64,000 nucleotides of DNA from Micromonospora sp. MH99 (GTDB taxonomy: Bacteria > Actinomycetota > Actinomycetes > Mycobacteriales > Micromonosporaceae), in NCBI RefSeq assembly GCF_021442385.1, contig NZ_MUZA01000010.1, forward strand, positions 1 through 64,000, given 5' to 3'. Below the pieces are notes generated by a model. That model was not told the DNA's origin. It saw only the letters and a program-made list of their open reading frames with translations, and made no database searches. The position numbers were made by a program, and so were the translations under genes. The first letter of the stretch is position 1, and every line of letters begins with the position of its first letter. This document shows positions 51,642 to 60,231 of the stretch, piece by piece.

Positions 51642-52396
51642 CCACCGGTTTCCTGCGGGTGCTGGCGGTGGACGACGAGCCGCCCGCGCTCGACGAGTTG
51701 GCGTACCACCTGCGGGCCGACCCCCGGGTGGCCCGCCTGCACACCGCCGGGGACGCCACCGAGGCGCTGCGGCTGCTGCGCGACGGTGACGTGGACGTGG
51801 TCTTCCTGGACATCCGGATGCCCGGCCTGGACGGCATGGAGCTGGCCCGGGTGCTGCGCCGGTTCGCCCGGCCGCCGGCGATCGTGTTCGTCACCGCGTA
51901 CGACGACGGGGCGGTGGACGCGTTCGACCTGGGCGCGACGGACTACGTGCGCAAACCGGTACGCGCCGAACGGCTGGCCGAGTCGCTGCGGCGGGTGATC
52001 GGCTCACGGGTGGTGCCGTCGCATCCGGCGGCGCTGGCCCGGGCCGAGGAGGACCCGACCATCCCGATCGAGTTGGCCGGCACCACCCGGATGCTGCCCC
52101 GCTCGGCGGTGCGCTGGGTGGAGGCGCAGGGCGACTACGCCCGGCTGCACACCGCCGAGGGGTCGCACCTGGTGCGGGTCTCACTGGCCACGCTCGCCGA
52201 GCGGTGGGCCGATGCCGGTTTCGTCCGGGTGCACCGGTCGTACCTGGTGCAGTTGAAGTTGATCGCGGAGCTGCGCCTGGTGAACTCCGGTTACGTGGTG
52301 GTGGTCGACTCCACCGAGCTGCCGGTGAGCCGGCGGCACACCCGGGAGTTGAAGGACAAGCTGGTCAGGGCGGCGAAGCAGGACTGGAGTCGCTGA
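51638..52396 (+). CDS. LytTR-family response regulator
   Basis: 252 residues. Receiver domain with DDE (12-14), phosphorylation site D57 in VVFLDIRMPGLDG and the Lys in DYVRKPVR. The C-terminal LytTR DNA-binding domain includes RSAVRWVEAQGDYARLHTAEGSHLVR and FVRVHRSYLVQLKLI, then LPVSRRHTRELKDKL. LytTR regulators bind two direct repeats in promoters, often of cell-surface, virulence or transporter genes. GTG start coupled to the kinase. No LytTR target repeat was recognised by eye in the window. Confidence 0.92.
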   Translation: MTTGFLRVLAVDDEPPALDELAYHLRADPRVARLHTAGDATEALRLLRDGDVDVVFLDIRMPGLDGMELARVLRRFARPPAIVFVTAYDDGAVDAFDLGATDYVRKPVRAERLAESLRRVIGSRVVPSHPAALARAEEDPTIPIELAGTTRMLPRSAVRWVEAQGDYARLHTAEGSHLVRVSLATLAERWADAGFVRVHRSYLVQLKLIAELRLVNSGYVVVVDSTELPVSRRHTRELKDKLVRAAKQDWSR

Positions 52397-52462
52397 GGCG
52401 GGAATGCTCCCGACCCTCCCGTACGTTGTACGATAGCGGATACGACAACCCGGGAGGCCGCC

Positions 52463-53125
52463 GTGCACGAAACTCCGTTCGACGCCGAGACCGAGTTCGA
52501 CACCCAACTCGACCAGCTGGTGCGACTGGGCTATCCGGCCCTGGCCGGGATGCCCGAGAGCGCCTTCCGCGACCTGGTCGCGCCGCTGCGCGCCCGCGCG
52601 GTCGACGGCGCCGCCGGCCTGAGCGCACCCACCGACGCCCGGGTGCCGTTCCTGCTGGTCGTCACGCGGGACCTGATCGGGGTGGAGCCCCGGCTCGCAC
52701 TCACCACCCTGGCCGGCAAGCGCAAGCCCGGCTTCCTCGACCGGCACTACGCCGAGGACGACCTGCCGCGCTTCGACCCGATCAAGGAACTGGAGGTGCC
52801 CGTCGGGCCGGCGTACCTGCTCTTCGACGTCGACCGGGGCGAGGAGTTCCGCAACCTCGCGCCGGCCGCGGCGATGGAGGGCATGACCGCCCAGGACCGG
52901 CTGCCGCTCACCATCGACGAGGGGCTCGCCTTCATCACGCTCCACCCGGAGGCGCTGGCCAGCAACAGGTGCTTCTCGCTGGTCGGCTCGCGGTGCGGCG
53001 ACAAGCGGGTGCCGGCGCTGTGGATCAGCCAGGGTGCGCCGAAGCTGGGCTGGTGCTGGTACGGCAACCCGCACACCTGGCTCGGCTCCGCCTCGGCCCG
53101 CCCCGTACGCGTCGGTCTGGAGTAA
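52463..53125 (+). CDS. DUF5701-family protein
   Basis: 220 residues from the GTG at 52463. The family pattern is recognisable: LDQLVRLGYPALAGMPESAFRDLVAPLR, then VPFLLVVTRDLIGVEPRLALT and YLLFDVDRGEEFRNLAP. The C-terminal LTIDEGLAFITLHPEAL and CFSLVGSRCGDKRVPALWISQGAPKLGWCWYGNPHTWLGSASA segments complete it. No catalytic motif, signal peptide or membrane helix. DUF5701 is widespread in actinobacteria without known function. Upstream, an imperfect dyad around GTTGTACGATAGCGG (52425-52446) may be an operator. It is transcribed alone. Confidence 0.65.
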   Translation: MHETPFDAETEFDTQLDQLVRLGYPALAGMPESAFRDLVAPLRARAVDGAAGLSAPTDARVPFLLVVTRDLIGVEPRLALTTLAGKRKPGFLDRHYAEDDLPRFDPIKELEVPVGPAYLLFDVDRGEEFRNLAPAAAMEGMTAQDRLPLTIDEGLAFITLHPEALASNRCFSLVGSRCGDKRVPALWISQGAPKLGWCWYGNPHTWLGSASARPVRVGLE

Positions 53126-53158
53126 CCGCGCACGGGCCGCCGCCACGGCTCGCTCGGT

Positions 53159-53252
53159 TCGTCCACACGGAGGCTCGGGGGTTCGTCGAGGCCAGCCCTC
53201 GTGACCCCCGGGTTATCCACAGGGGTGAACCGTTCTCCACAGGTTATTCACA
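53159..53252 (+). promoter_or_regulatory. Cluster of four DnaA-box-like sites upstream of a two-component operon
   Basis: TCGTCCACA (53159-53167), TTATCCACA (53213-53221), TTCTCCACA (53233-53241) and TTATTCACA (53244-53252) all point the same way. The second and fourth match the TTATNCACA consensus exactly; the other two differ by one base from actinobacterial TTGTCCACA. Three lie within 40 bases, ending 46 bases before the ATG at 53298. No dnaA, dnaN or AT-rich unwinding element is near, so this is not an origin; DnaA-controlled transcription or DnaA titration is more likely. Confidence 0.6.
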
Positions 53253-53297
53253 ATGCCACCCACTGATCTCCACGGTGGCTCCCTACAGTCAGACCCC

Positions 53298-53975
53298 ATG
53301 AAGGAACGCCGCGTCCTGGTCGTCGAGGACGAACGCACCATCGCCGAGTCGGTCGCCGCCCGACTGCGCGCCGAGGGTTTCGCCGTGGAGATCGCCACGG
53401 ACGGCCCCAGCGCGGTCGAGCGGTTCCGGGCCGGGCAGCCCGACCTCGTCGTCCTCGACGTGATGCTGCCCGGCTTCGACGGCCTGGAGGTGTGCCGCCG
53501 GATCCAGGCCGTCCGGCCGGTGCCGGTGCTGATGCTCACGGCCCGCGACGACGAGACCGATCTCCTGGTCGGGCTCGCCGTCGGCGCGGACGACTACCTC
53601 ACCAAGCCGTTCTCGATGCGCGAGCTGGCCGCCCGCGTACACGTGCTGCTGCGCCGGATGGAACGTGCCGCGACGCCCGCGCCACCCGCCATCCGGCTCG
53701 GCGACATCGAAATCAACGAGGCCGAGCGGCGGGTTCGGCGCTCCGGCGCGGACGTGCACCTCACACCTACCGAGTTCGACCTCCTGATCCACCTCGCCGG
53801 ACGGCCCCGCACGGTGCTGCCCCGGGAACGGCTGCTCGCCGACGTGTGGGGCTGGGCCGAAGGCACCGGCACCCGCACCGTGGACAGCCACGTCAAGGCC
53901 CTGCGGCGCAAGCTCGGCGCCGATCTCATCCGGACCGTGCACGGCGTCGGGTACGCCCTGGAGGTGCCCGCGTGA
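53298..53975 (+). CDS. OmpR/PhoB-family response regulator
   Basis: 225 residues from the ATG at 53298. Receiver domain with EDE near 11-13, phosphorylation site D54 in LVVLDVMLPGFDG, and DDYLTKPFSM (Lys). The C-terminal winged helix ends TRTVDSHVKALRRKLGADLIRTVHGVGYALE. A GTG overlap (53972-53975) couples it to the histidine kinase. A DnaA-box-like cluster lies just upstream, suggesting that its expression may be tied to replication status. This is inference. Confidence 0.92.
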   Translation: MKERRVLVVEDERTIAESVAARLRAEGFAVEIATDGPSAVERFRAGQPDLVVLDVMLPGFDGLEVCRRIQAVRPVPVLMLTARDDETDLLVGLAVGADDYLTKPFSMRELAARVHVLLRRMERAATPAPPAIRLGDIEINEAERRVRRSGADVHLTPTEFDLLIHLAGRPRTVLPRERLLADVWGWAEGTGTRTVDSHVKALRRKLGADLIRTVHGVGYALEVPA

Positions 53976-55048
53976 CCAACCACCGAGTGGTGGACTGGCT
54001 GGACCGTGCGCTGCCTCGCCCGCTGGACCCGGTCCGCTCGATCAAGATGAAGCTCGGCGTTCTGCTGGTCGCCTCCTGGGCGGTGGCCATCGGCTACTTC
54101 TGGTACGGCATCGGATGGCTCCCGCCGGGCACCTCCATCACCGTCATCTGCATCGCGCTGGTCACCTCGCAGGTGCTCGCCCACGGGATGACCTCGCCGC
54201 TGCGCGAGATGACGGCGGCCGCCGGGGCGATGGCCCGCGGCGACTACACCCGTCGGGTGCGCGCCACCTCCCGCGACGAGGTGGGTGAGCTGGCCCAGGC
54301 GTTCAACAAGATGGCCGAGGACCTGCACGCGGCGGACCAGCGCCGGCGCGAGCTGATCGCCAACGTCTCCCACGAGCTGCGTACGCCGATCACCGCGTTG
54401 CAGGGCGTACTGGAGAACATGGTGGACGGGGTCGCCGAGCCGGAGCCCGCGGCCCTGCGCGCGGCGCTGTCCCAGACCGAACGGCTCGGCCACCTCGTCG
54501 CCGACCTGCTCGACCTGTCCCGTCTCGACGCCGGGGTGGTGCCGCTGCGCCGGGTCCGCATCGACGTGGGGGACTTCCTGGACGAGGCGGTGGAACACGC
54601 CACCGCCAGCGCCGCCGGAGCGGGACTCGACGTGAACTTCCAGCTCCGCGAGCTGGCGGTGCCGCTGACCGTGCGCGCGGACCCGTGGCGGCTGCACCAG
54701 GTGTTCGCGAACCTTCTGGACAACGCGGCACGGCACAGCCCACCCGGCGGCACCGTGCGGGTGAGCGCCGAGGAACACGCCGGCCAACTCCACTTCGAGG
54801 TGAGCGACGAGGGGCAGGGCATACCGACGGCCGAGCGTTCCCGCGTGTTCGAGCGGTTCACCCGCGGCGACCGGGCGGCCGGCGGTGGGACCGGCCTGGG
54901 CCTGGCCATCGCCCGCTGGGTCGTCGAACTGCACGGCGGTCAGATCGGGGTCCTCGACCCGGCCGGAGCCGCCAGGTACTCCCAGCCCGGTTGTCGCATC
55001 CGGGTCACCATCCCGAGCAACGGGCCACACCGAGAAGAGGCCGCATGA
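53972..55048 (+). CDS. Sensor histidine kinase
   Basis: 358 residues. Two N-terminal membrane helices (about 27-50 and 55-75) with almost no extracytoplasmic loop, a HAMP domain (MTSPLREMTAAAGAMARGDYTRRV), then dimerisation helix with His near 134 in NVSHELRTPITALQG. ATPase motifs follow: NLLDNAARHSP, DEGQGIP and GTGLGLAIARWVVELH. The short sensor loop suggests it senses membrane or cytoplasmic signals. The stop overlaps the ATG of the DUF4173 gene (ATGA), so all three genes form one operon. Confidence 0.92.
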   Translation: MTNHRVVDWLDRALPRPLDPVRSIKMKLGVLLVASWAVAIGYFWYGIGWLPPGTSITVICIALVTSQVLAHGMTSPLREMTAAAGAMARGDYTRRVRATSRDEVGELAQAFNKMAEDLHAADQRRRELIANVSHELRTPITALQGVLENMVDGVAEPEPAALRAALSQTERLGHLVADLLDLSRLDAGVVPLRRVRIDVGDFLDEAVEHATASAAGAGLDVNFQLRELAVPLTVRADPWRLHQVFANLLDNAARHSPPGGTVRVSAEEHAGQLHFEVSDEGQGIPTAERSRVFERFTRGDRAAGGGTGLGLAIARWVVELHGGQIGVLDPAGAARYSQPGCRIRVTIPSNGPHREEAA

Positions 55049-57183
55049 CCAGCCCCGGCAGCACGTCCGCACCGGCCGACAGACCGACCGGACCGCAGCC
55101 CACCCCGCCCGGCCCGGCCACCCAGGCCGCTCAGCCCGCCCAGCCCGCTCAGCCCTGGTTCGGCCCCGGCCCGACGCCTCCGCCGACGACCGGCCGGCCC
55201 CAACCGTGGCCACCGCAACCCTGGCCGTCCCAGTCCGTTCCGCCACGGCCACCGTCGCTGCTCGCGCAGCGGTGGCCGGGTCCGACCGGTGCCGCCCATC
55301 CGCTGCTCCTGGGCGTGTTGACGGCAGCGGCGGTCGTCGGCGCCTCGGCACTGACTGTGGTCCGGCCCGGACTGGGCTGGCTGGTCGCCGCGTTGGCGGC
55401 CACCGCCGCGCTCGCCACCGCCGGTGTCGTCCGGTCCGGCACGTCGTCCTCTGCAACCGACCCGACCGGACGCACCGCGTCCACCGCACCGGATGCCCGA
55501 CCGGGACCGCCGCCCGGCGCATCGGCCCCGCAGCCCGGCGCGCCGGGCTCACCGCCAGCACCGCCGCTGACCACCGCGTCCACTGTGTCGACCCCCGGGT
55601 CGACCTCCGCCGGTCCGCCGCCGGCCACGGCGGAGGCCACCGACCTCGCGTCGACCGCGGATGCCAGCACGACTGCCGTCACCAGCGCCGCGCGGCCACC
55701 GGCGGCCACGCCGGCCCAGTCAGCCGCAGCGGCTGCGCCGACTCCCGTCGCCGCCGCGCCAACCGCTCCGGCGGGTCCAACCGCTACACCGGCTTCACCC
55801 GAAGCGCCGACTCCAACCGCTCCGGCGGCGCCAACCGCTGTGCCGGGTTCGACCCCGGCACCGGTTCCGCCGGGGGCCGCGACCACCGTCCGTCCCGGTG
55901 CCACGGGGGCACCGGGGCGGGCGGCGCAGGTCGCCTGGGCCGCCGCGACTGTCGCGCTGGTAGCCGTCGGCACGGTCCGGGCCGCCGGCTGGCTCTTCGT
56001 GCTCTGCCTGCTCGCCGCCGCGGTGACCGCGACGCTCGCGGTGACCGGCGGCCGCACTCCGTTCGGGATGCTGCTGGCCGCGACGTTGCCGCCGGCCGCG
56101 ACGGTCCGAGCGCTCCCCTGGGCGGTACGAGGGCTGCACCGCACCCGCTCGTCCGGGCCCGGGATCGGGCGGATCGTGGCCAGCCTGGCGGTCTCGGTAG
56201 GTCTGCTGACGCTGTTCGGCCTGCTGTTCTCCTCCGCCGACGCGGTCTTCGCCGACCTGCTGGCGGGCCTCTTGCCGGACATCTCGCCGGGCAGCGTGGT
56301 CGGCTGGTTGGTACGCCTCGGGCTGATCGGCCTGGGCCTGCTCGGCGGCGCGTACCTGGTCAGCCGGCCGCCCGACCTGGACAGCCTGCGGGCGAAGCCG
56401 GGCCGGCCGGTGCACCGGCTGGAATGGGCCCTGCCGTTGGTGCTGCTCGACGTCCTGTTCGCCGCCTTCGTACTGGTGCAGTTGACAGTGTTCTTCGGCG
56501 GCGCGGGGCACGTGCTGCGCACGGCCGGCCTCACCTACGCCGAGTACGCCCGGAGCGGGTTCTGGCAACTGCTCGCCGTCACCGCGCTCACCCTGCTGGT
56601 GATCGCCGTAGCGGCCCGCCGGGCACCGAAGGCCACCCGTGCCGACCGGCTGCTCGTCCGGACGCTGCTCGGTGTGCTCACGGCACTCAGCCTGGTCGTC
56701 GTCGCCTCGTCGCTCTACCGCATGCAGGTCTACGCCGACGCGTACGGCGCCACCCGGCTGCGGCTCTTCGTGGCGACCGTGGAGCTGTCGCTCGGGGTGC
56801 TCTTCGTCCTGGTCGGCGTGGCCGTGGCGCGGCTACGGGCCGACTGGCTGCCTCGCCTGGTGATCGGCACCGCGGTGCTGGCGCTGCTGGGGTTGGCCCT
56901 GGTCAACCCGGATCGGCTGATCGCGGACCGGAACGTCGACAGGTACCTCGAAACCGGCCGCGTCGACCTCACCTACCTCTCCGGGCTGTCGGCCGACGCC
57001 GTACCGGCCCTGGCCCGGCTGCCCGAGCCGATGCGGACGTGCGCGCTTCGGGAGATCGCCTTCGAGCTGCCCGACGACGGCTTCTGGGCGACGAACCTCG
57101 GCCGGGAACGGGCCCGGTCGGTCCTGGACGCGACACAGGTGACCAGCAGCACGACGAACTGTGTCGCCGAGGTGCGCTGGTGA
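55045..57183 (+). CDS. DUF4173-family polytopic membrane protein
   Basis: 712 residues. The N-terminal third is disordered: Pro/Thr/Ala/Gln-rich, including repeated PAQPAQ and long Thr/Pro-Ala runs. After about 290 residues there are around ten hydrophobic segments with the DUF4173 hallmark LFGLLFSSADAVFADLLAGLLPD. The C-terminal ALVNPDRLIADRNVDRYLETGRVDLTYLSGLSADAVPAL is extracytoplasmic. DUF4173 proteins are often adjacent to regulators, but their function is unknown. Here the gene is coupled to a two-component system that probably controls it or is controlled by it. Confidence 0.75.
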   Translation: MTSPGSTSAPADRPTGPQPTPPGPATQAAQPAQPAQPWFGPGPTPPPTTGRPQPWPPQPWPSQSVPPRPPSLLAQRWPGPTGAAHPLLLGVLTAAAVVGASALTVVRPGLGWLVAALAATAALATAGVVRSGTSSSATDPTGRTASTAPDARPGPPPGASAPQPGAPGSPPAPPLTTASTVSTPGSTSAGPPPATAEATDLASTADASTTAVTSAARPPAATPAQSAAAAAPTPVAAAPTAPAGPTATPASPEAPTPTAPAAPTAVPGSTPAPVPPGAATTVRPGATGAPGRAAQVAWAAATVALVAVGTVRAAGWLFVLCLLAAAVTATLAVTGGRTPFGMLLAATLPPAATVRALPWAVRGLHRTRSSGPGIGRIVASLAVSVGLLTLFGLLFSSADAVFADLLAGLLPDISPGSVVGWLVRLGLIGLGLLGGAYLVSRPPDLDSLRAKPGRPVHRLEWALPLVLLDVLFAAFVLVQLTVFFGGAGHVLRTAGLTYAEYARSGFWQLLAVTALTLLVIAVAARRAPKATRADRLLVRTLLGVLTALSLVVVASSLYRMQVYADAYGATRLRLFVATVELSLGVLFVLVGVAVARLRADWLPRLVIGTAVLALLGLALVNPDRLIADRNVDRYLETGRVDLTYLSGLSADAVPALARLPEPMRTCALREIAFELPDDGFWATNLGRERARSVLDATQVTSSTTNCVAEVRW

Positions 57184-57193
57184 GCGCGAACGC

Positions 57194-57222
57194 TTGACAA
57201 TCGCGCTGGGCGGGCAAGACTG
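57194..57222 (+). promoter_or_regulatory. Possible promoter of the small membrane protein/symporter operon
   Basis: TTGACA at 57194-57199 is a perfect -35 hexamer directly after the DUF4173 stop. The best -10 match downstream (AAGACT at 57216) is poor. Start of the next gene at 57228, so the leader would be very short. Confidence 0.3.
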
Positions 57223-57227
57223 CCGGG

Positions 57228-57641
57228 GTGGCCGAGCAACTGTCTGACGTCGGGTCGGGCGGTGCGGTACCGCCGCCCCGGCGGGCCCGGATCGTGTTGG
57301 CCGACATCACCCGGCGGGACACCCGCTCCGAGCGGACCCGCGCCGAGTTGGCCCAGCAGACCCAGGTCGGCGAGGCGCTGGTTCGCGGCCTGGTCCGCGC
57401 CCAGCTCGCGCTGGCGTTGCGGCTGTCACTGGTGGTCGTCATCGGGCTGGGCGGGCTGCCCTGGCTGTTCGCCATCGCACCGTCGCTCGGCCGGACCACA
57501 GTGGTCGGCGTCAACCTGCCCTGGCTGCTGCTCGGGTTGGTCTCGTTCCCGTTCCTGATCGCGGTGGGTTGGGCGTACGTGCGGCTGGCCGAGCGCAACG
57601 AGCAGGACTTCACCGACCTGGTGCAGCGGCCGGAGCGCTGA
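57228..57641 (+). CDS. Small two-helix membrane protein (DUF485-like symporter partner)
   Basis: 137 residues, GTG start. A cytoplasmic N-terminal region with QTQVGEALVRGLVRAQLALALR is followed by two membrane helices (about 66-85 and 97-117) and a short charged tail. The gene is directly before and almost touches a sodium/solute symporter gene (one base between stop and GTG). In many bacteria a two-helix DUF485 protein (YjcH type) precedes the acetate permease ActP in the same way, so a chaperone or subunit role is likely. The sequence itself is divergent. Confidence 0.65.
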   Translation: MAEQLSDVGSGGAVPPPRRARIVLADITRRDTRSERTRAELAQQTQVGEALVRGLVRAQLALALRLSLVVVIGLGGLPWLFAIAPSLGRTTVVGVNLPWLLLGLVSFPFLIAVGWAYVRLAERNEQDFTDLVQRPER

Positions 57642-57642
57642 C

Positions 57643-59283
57643 GTGAGCAACGACTACGTGGTTCCGGCCATCGTCGCGGTCACCCTGGTCACCGTCGGGA
57701 TCGGCTTCTACGGGCTGCGGCTGGCGCGGACCACTTCCGACTTCCTGGTCGCGTCGCGGGCGATCAGTCCGACCTGGAACGCCGCAGCCATCGGCGGGGA
57801 GTACCTGTCGGCAGCGAGTTTCCTCGGCGTCGCCGGCCTGGTCCTCAAGTACGGCGTGGACGTCCTCTGGTATCCGGTCGGGTTCGCCGCCGGCTACCTG
57901 GCCCTGCTGATGTTCGTGGCCGCACCGCTGCGCCGCTCCGGCGCGTTCACGCTGCCCGACTTCTGCGAGCTGCGGCTGGGGTCCCGTCGCCTGCGCATCC
58001 TCGCCACGGCTTTCGTGATCTTCATCGGTTGGCTCTACCTGGTGCCGCAGTTGCAGGGCGCCGGGCTCACCCTGGCCACGGTGGCCGGCTCCCCGTACCC
58101 CGTCGGCGCCCTTCTGGTGGCCGCCGTGGTCACCGCGAACGTGGCGCTCGGCGGCATGCGGGCGATCACCTTCGTGCAGGCGTTCCAGTACTGGCTCAAG
58201 TTGACAGCTCTCGCCGTACCGGTGATCTTCCTGGCGTTGCAGTGGCAGGCCGACGGCCGCCCTGCGGTGACCCCGCCCGACGGGCCGACGTTCCGGGCCG
58301 CGACCACCGTCGTGGTCGAGCACCGCGCGACCCTCACCCTGGCCGACGGCGACATCCGAGAGGTACGCCCCGGCGACGAGTTGTCCTTCGCCGCCGGTGA
58401 CCCGGTGCCGGAGGTGTCCGGGGTGGCCACAGACGCGGGGGACTGGTTGCTGCCCAGCGCGGCCGGCGACGACGACCGGGGCCTGTTCGCGACGTACTCC
58501 CTGATCCTGGCCACGTTCCTCGGCACGATGGGCCTGCCGCACGTGCTGGTCCGCTTCTACACCAATCCCGACGGCGCGGCGGCGCGGCGGACGACGCTTG
58601 TGGTCCTGGCGCTGGTCGGTGCCTTCTATCTGCTGCCCACCCTGTACGGGGTGCTGGGCCGGATCTACACACCACAGCTGCTCATCAGTGGGCAGACCGA
58701 CGCGGTGGTGGTGTTGCTGCCCGGCGCCGCCCTCGGGAACGGGCTGGTCGGGCGGCTGCTCGCCGCGCTGGTCGCGGCGGGAGCGTTCGCGGCTTTCCTC
58801 TCCACCTCGTCGGGGCTGCTGACCAGCGTCGCCGGGGTGATCTCGACGGACGTGCTCGGCCGGGGCTCGGTGCGCGGCTTCCGCCTGGCGACCATCATCG
58901 CCGGGGGTGTGCCAACGGCGCTGGCCCTGCACGTCTCCGGGTTGGACGTGTCCCAGGTGGTCGGGTTGGCCTTCGCGGTCGCCGCGTCGAGCTTCTGCCC
59001 GCTGCTGGTGCTCGGCATCTGGTGGCGGGGGCTTACCGACCTGGGCGCCGCCGCCGGTGTGCTGGCCGGCGGCGGGGCGGCGATCGGGGCGGTGCTGGTC
59101 ACGGTGCTCGGCCCGCCGCTGTCGGGCTGGCCCGCCACGCTCACCGAGCAGCCGGCCGCCTGGACGGTGCCGCTGGCGTTCACCGTGATGGTCGCGGTGT
59201 CCATGGCGACCCGCCGACGCGCACCGGCCGACGTCGCCGCCACCATGCTGCGCCTGCACACCCCCGAAGCGTTGCGCCTGTGA
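57643..59283 (+). CDS. Sodium/solute symporter of the acetate permease (ActP) type
   Basis: 546 residues. The SSS-family layout of thirteen membrane helices is present, with FLVASRAISPTWNAAAIGGEYLSAASFLGVAGLV early and QYWLKLTALAVPVIFLALQW mid-protein. The conserved TYSLILATFLGTMGLPHVLVRFYT follows, and SGLLTSVAGVISTDVLGRG (sodium site 2 region). This matches the acetate/cation symporter subgroup. An insertion between helices (AVTPPDGPTFRA to VSGVATDAGDW) is extracellular and longer than in E. coli ActP. It takes up monocarboxylates with sodium. Coupled to the small membrane protein. Confidence 0.88.
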   Translation: MSNDYVVPAIVAVTLVTVGIGFYGLRLARTTSDFLVASRAISPTWNAAAIGGEYLSAASFLGVAGLVLKYGVDVLWYPVGFAAGYLALLMFVAAPLRRSGAFTLPDFCELRLGSRRLRILATAFVIFIGWLYLVPQLQGAGLTLATVAGSPYPVGALLVAAVVTANVALGGMRAITFVQAFQYWLKLTALAVPVIFLALQWQADGRPAVTPPDGPTFRAATTVVVEHRATLTLADGDIREVRPGDELSFAAGDPVPEVSGVATDAGDWLLPSAAGDDDRGLFATYSLILATFLGTMGLPHVLVRFYTNPDGAAARRTTLVVLALVGAFYLLPTLYGVLGRIYTPQLLISGQTDAVVVLLPGAALGNGLVGRLLAALVAAGAFAAFLSTSSGLLTSVAGVISTDVLGRGSVRGFRLATIIAGGVPTALALHVSGLDVSQVVGLAFAVAASSFCPLLVLGIWWRGLTDLGAAAGVLAGGGAAIGAVLVTVLGPPLSGWPATLTEQPAAWTVPLAFTVMVAVSMATRRRAPADVAATMLRLHTPEALRL

Positions 59284-59297
59284 GCGCAGCCCCAGGC

Positions 59298-59651
59298 TCA
59301 GTCGGTTGCCCTGGGGTGACCCGTGCCAGCGTGTTTGACCCAGCAGGTGCGGGTGTCGTGGTCGGGGAGATACCAGATGCGGCCGCCAGCGGTGACCTCG
59401 TACTGCCACTGCGGCAGTGTCTTCCCGTTGTGCGCCGCGGTGGAGAGAGAGCCCTTCAGGGGGTGCTGCCTGCTGGTCGGCGGGGAGGGGCAGGGGTCGG
59501 ATTCGATGGCGTCGAAGGCGGCGCGGGTGTTGGCCGCGGCCTGGCGACACAGTTCCTCCCAGCCCTTGGCCGCGTCGTTCGTGGCGAATCGCAGGACGTA
59601 GCCACCGGGGCGGGGTGGCGGCGCTGCCCGATCGCCTCGCTTGGCGCTCAC
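59298..59651 (-). CDS. RelE/ParE-like toxin
   Basis: 117 residues from the GTG at 59651; the frame is open further upstream but that part belongs to the antitoxin gene. RelE-fold features: YVLRFATNDAAKGWEELCRQAAANTRAAFDAIESD as N-terminal strand and helix, then QHPLKG, and C-terminal strands LPQWQYEVTAGGRIWYLPDHDTRTCWVKHAGTGHPRATD. The WQYEV and GGRIWYLPD segments, with basic and aromatic residues, are typical of mRNA-cleaving RelE/ParE toxins, though no residue is proven catalytic. The start overlaps the stop of the upstream antitoxin-like gene (GTGA), the usual order of such pairs. Confidence 0.65.
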   Translation of the reverse strand: MSAKRGDRAAPPPRPGGYVLRFATNDAAKGWEELCRQAAANTRAAFDAIESDPCPSPPTSRQHPLKGSLSTAAHNGKTLPQWQYEVTAGGRIWYLPDHDTRTCWVKHAGTGHPRATD

Positions 59652-60115
59652 TCTGCGTCCGGGCGGGGCACCGCCCCGAAGTCGCCGGAACTGGGGGCGG
59701 CCAGGACCCGGTGCAGGTCGGGGTCCGCGTGAATCTCGGCTGTGTGCCGCCACTCGGCGAGCAACTGGGACACGGCGGCGGTGTTTCCCATCGCCGCGGC
59801 GGCCTCCGCCGTCTCGACGAATTCGTTGGCCATCTGCTCACGGTCGTCGGGGGGCAGCAACCGCACCCACGGCAACACGGTCGGCAGTGCCTCACGCACC
59901 AGGGTGGGGTCCCGGCGCACGACGCTGGCCAGCAGCCGGGCGGTCAGGTCCACCACCTCACCCTCAGCCGCCGCCCGATCGGCGGACATCAACACGAGGT
60001 CAGCGGCATCGCGGCGGCGCAGCCGCACCGCGCGGGCGCGGGACAGCCGCTCGGCTGTCTCGGCTGGCTGCCGCAGCAGCTCCGAGAACGGCACGGACTC
60101 CAAGGGCATGGACAC
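59648..60115 (-). CDS. Phd-like antitoxin of the RelE-like toxin
   Basis: 155 residues. The N-terminal part (VPFSELLRQPAETAERLSRARAVRLRRRDAADLVLMSADRAAAE) follows the Phd/YefM fold: a helix, a basic strand pair and a helix that binds operator DNA. The C-terminal half is acidic and helical (DREQMANEFVETAEAAAAMGNTAAVSQLLAEWR), as expected for a toxin-binding tail. It is longer than typical Phd proteins (about 80 residues), so it may be fused to an extra domain. The two genes are coupled by a four-base overlap and probably autoregulated from the promoter at about 60116-60180. Confidence 0.65.
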   Translation of the reverse strand: MSMPLESVPFSELLRQPAETAERLSRARAVRLRRRDAADLVLMSADRAAAEGEVVDLTARLLASVVRRDPTLVREALPTVLPWVRLLPPDDREQMANEFVETAEAAAAMGNTAAVSQLLAEWRHTAEIHADPDLHRVLAAPSSGDFGAVPRPDAE

Positions 60116-60231
60116 GACTTCAACACTACTTCAGAAGTCGAGGGAAGGCTACGAACTCCGCCTCGCGGATGACCCCGGGTCCATCCGCGGCCGGACGGCG
60201 GAACTGGCGGTCGGCGGATAACGTCGGGCCC

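Noticed and set aside
53159-53252. Chromosome origin because of the DnaA-box-like cluster
   Set aside because: No dnaA, dnaN, gyrB or rpmH nearby and no AT-rich unwinding element; the sites are better read as regulatory or titrating.
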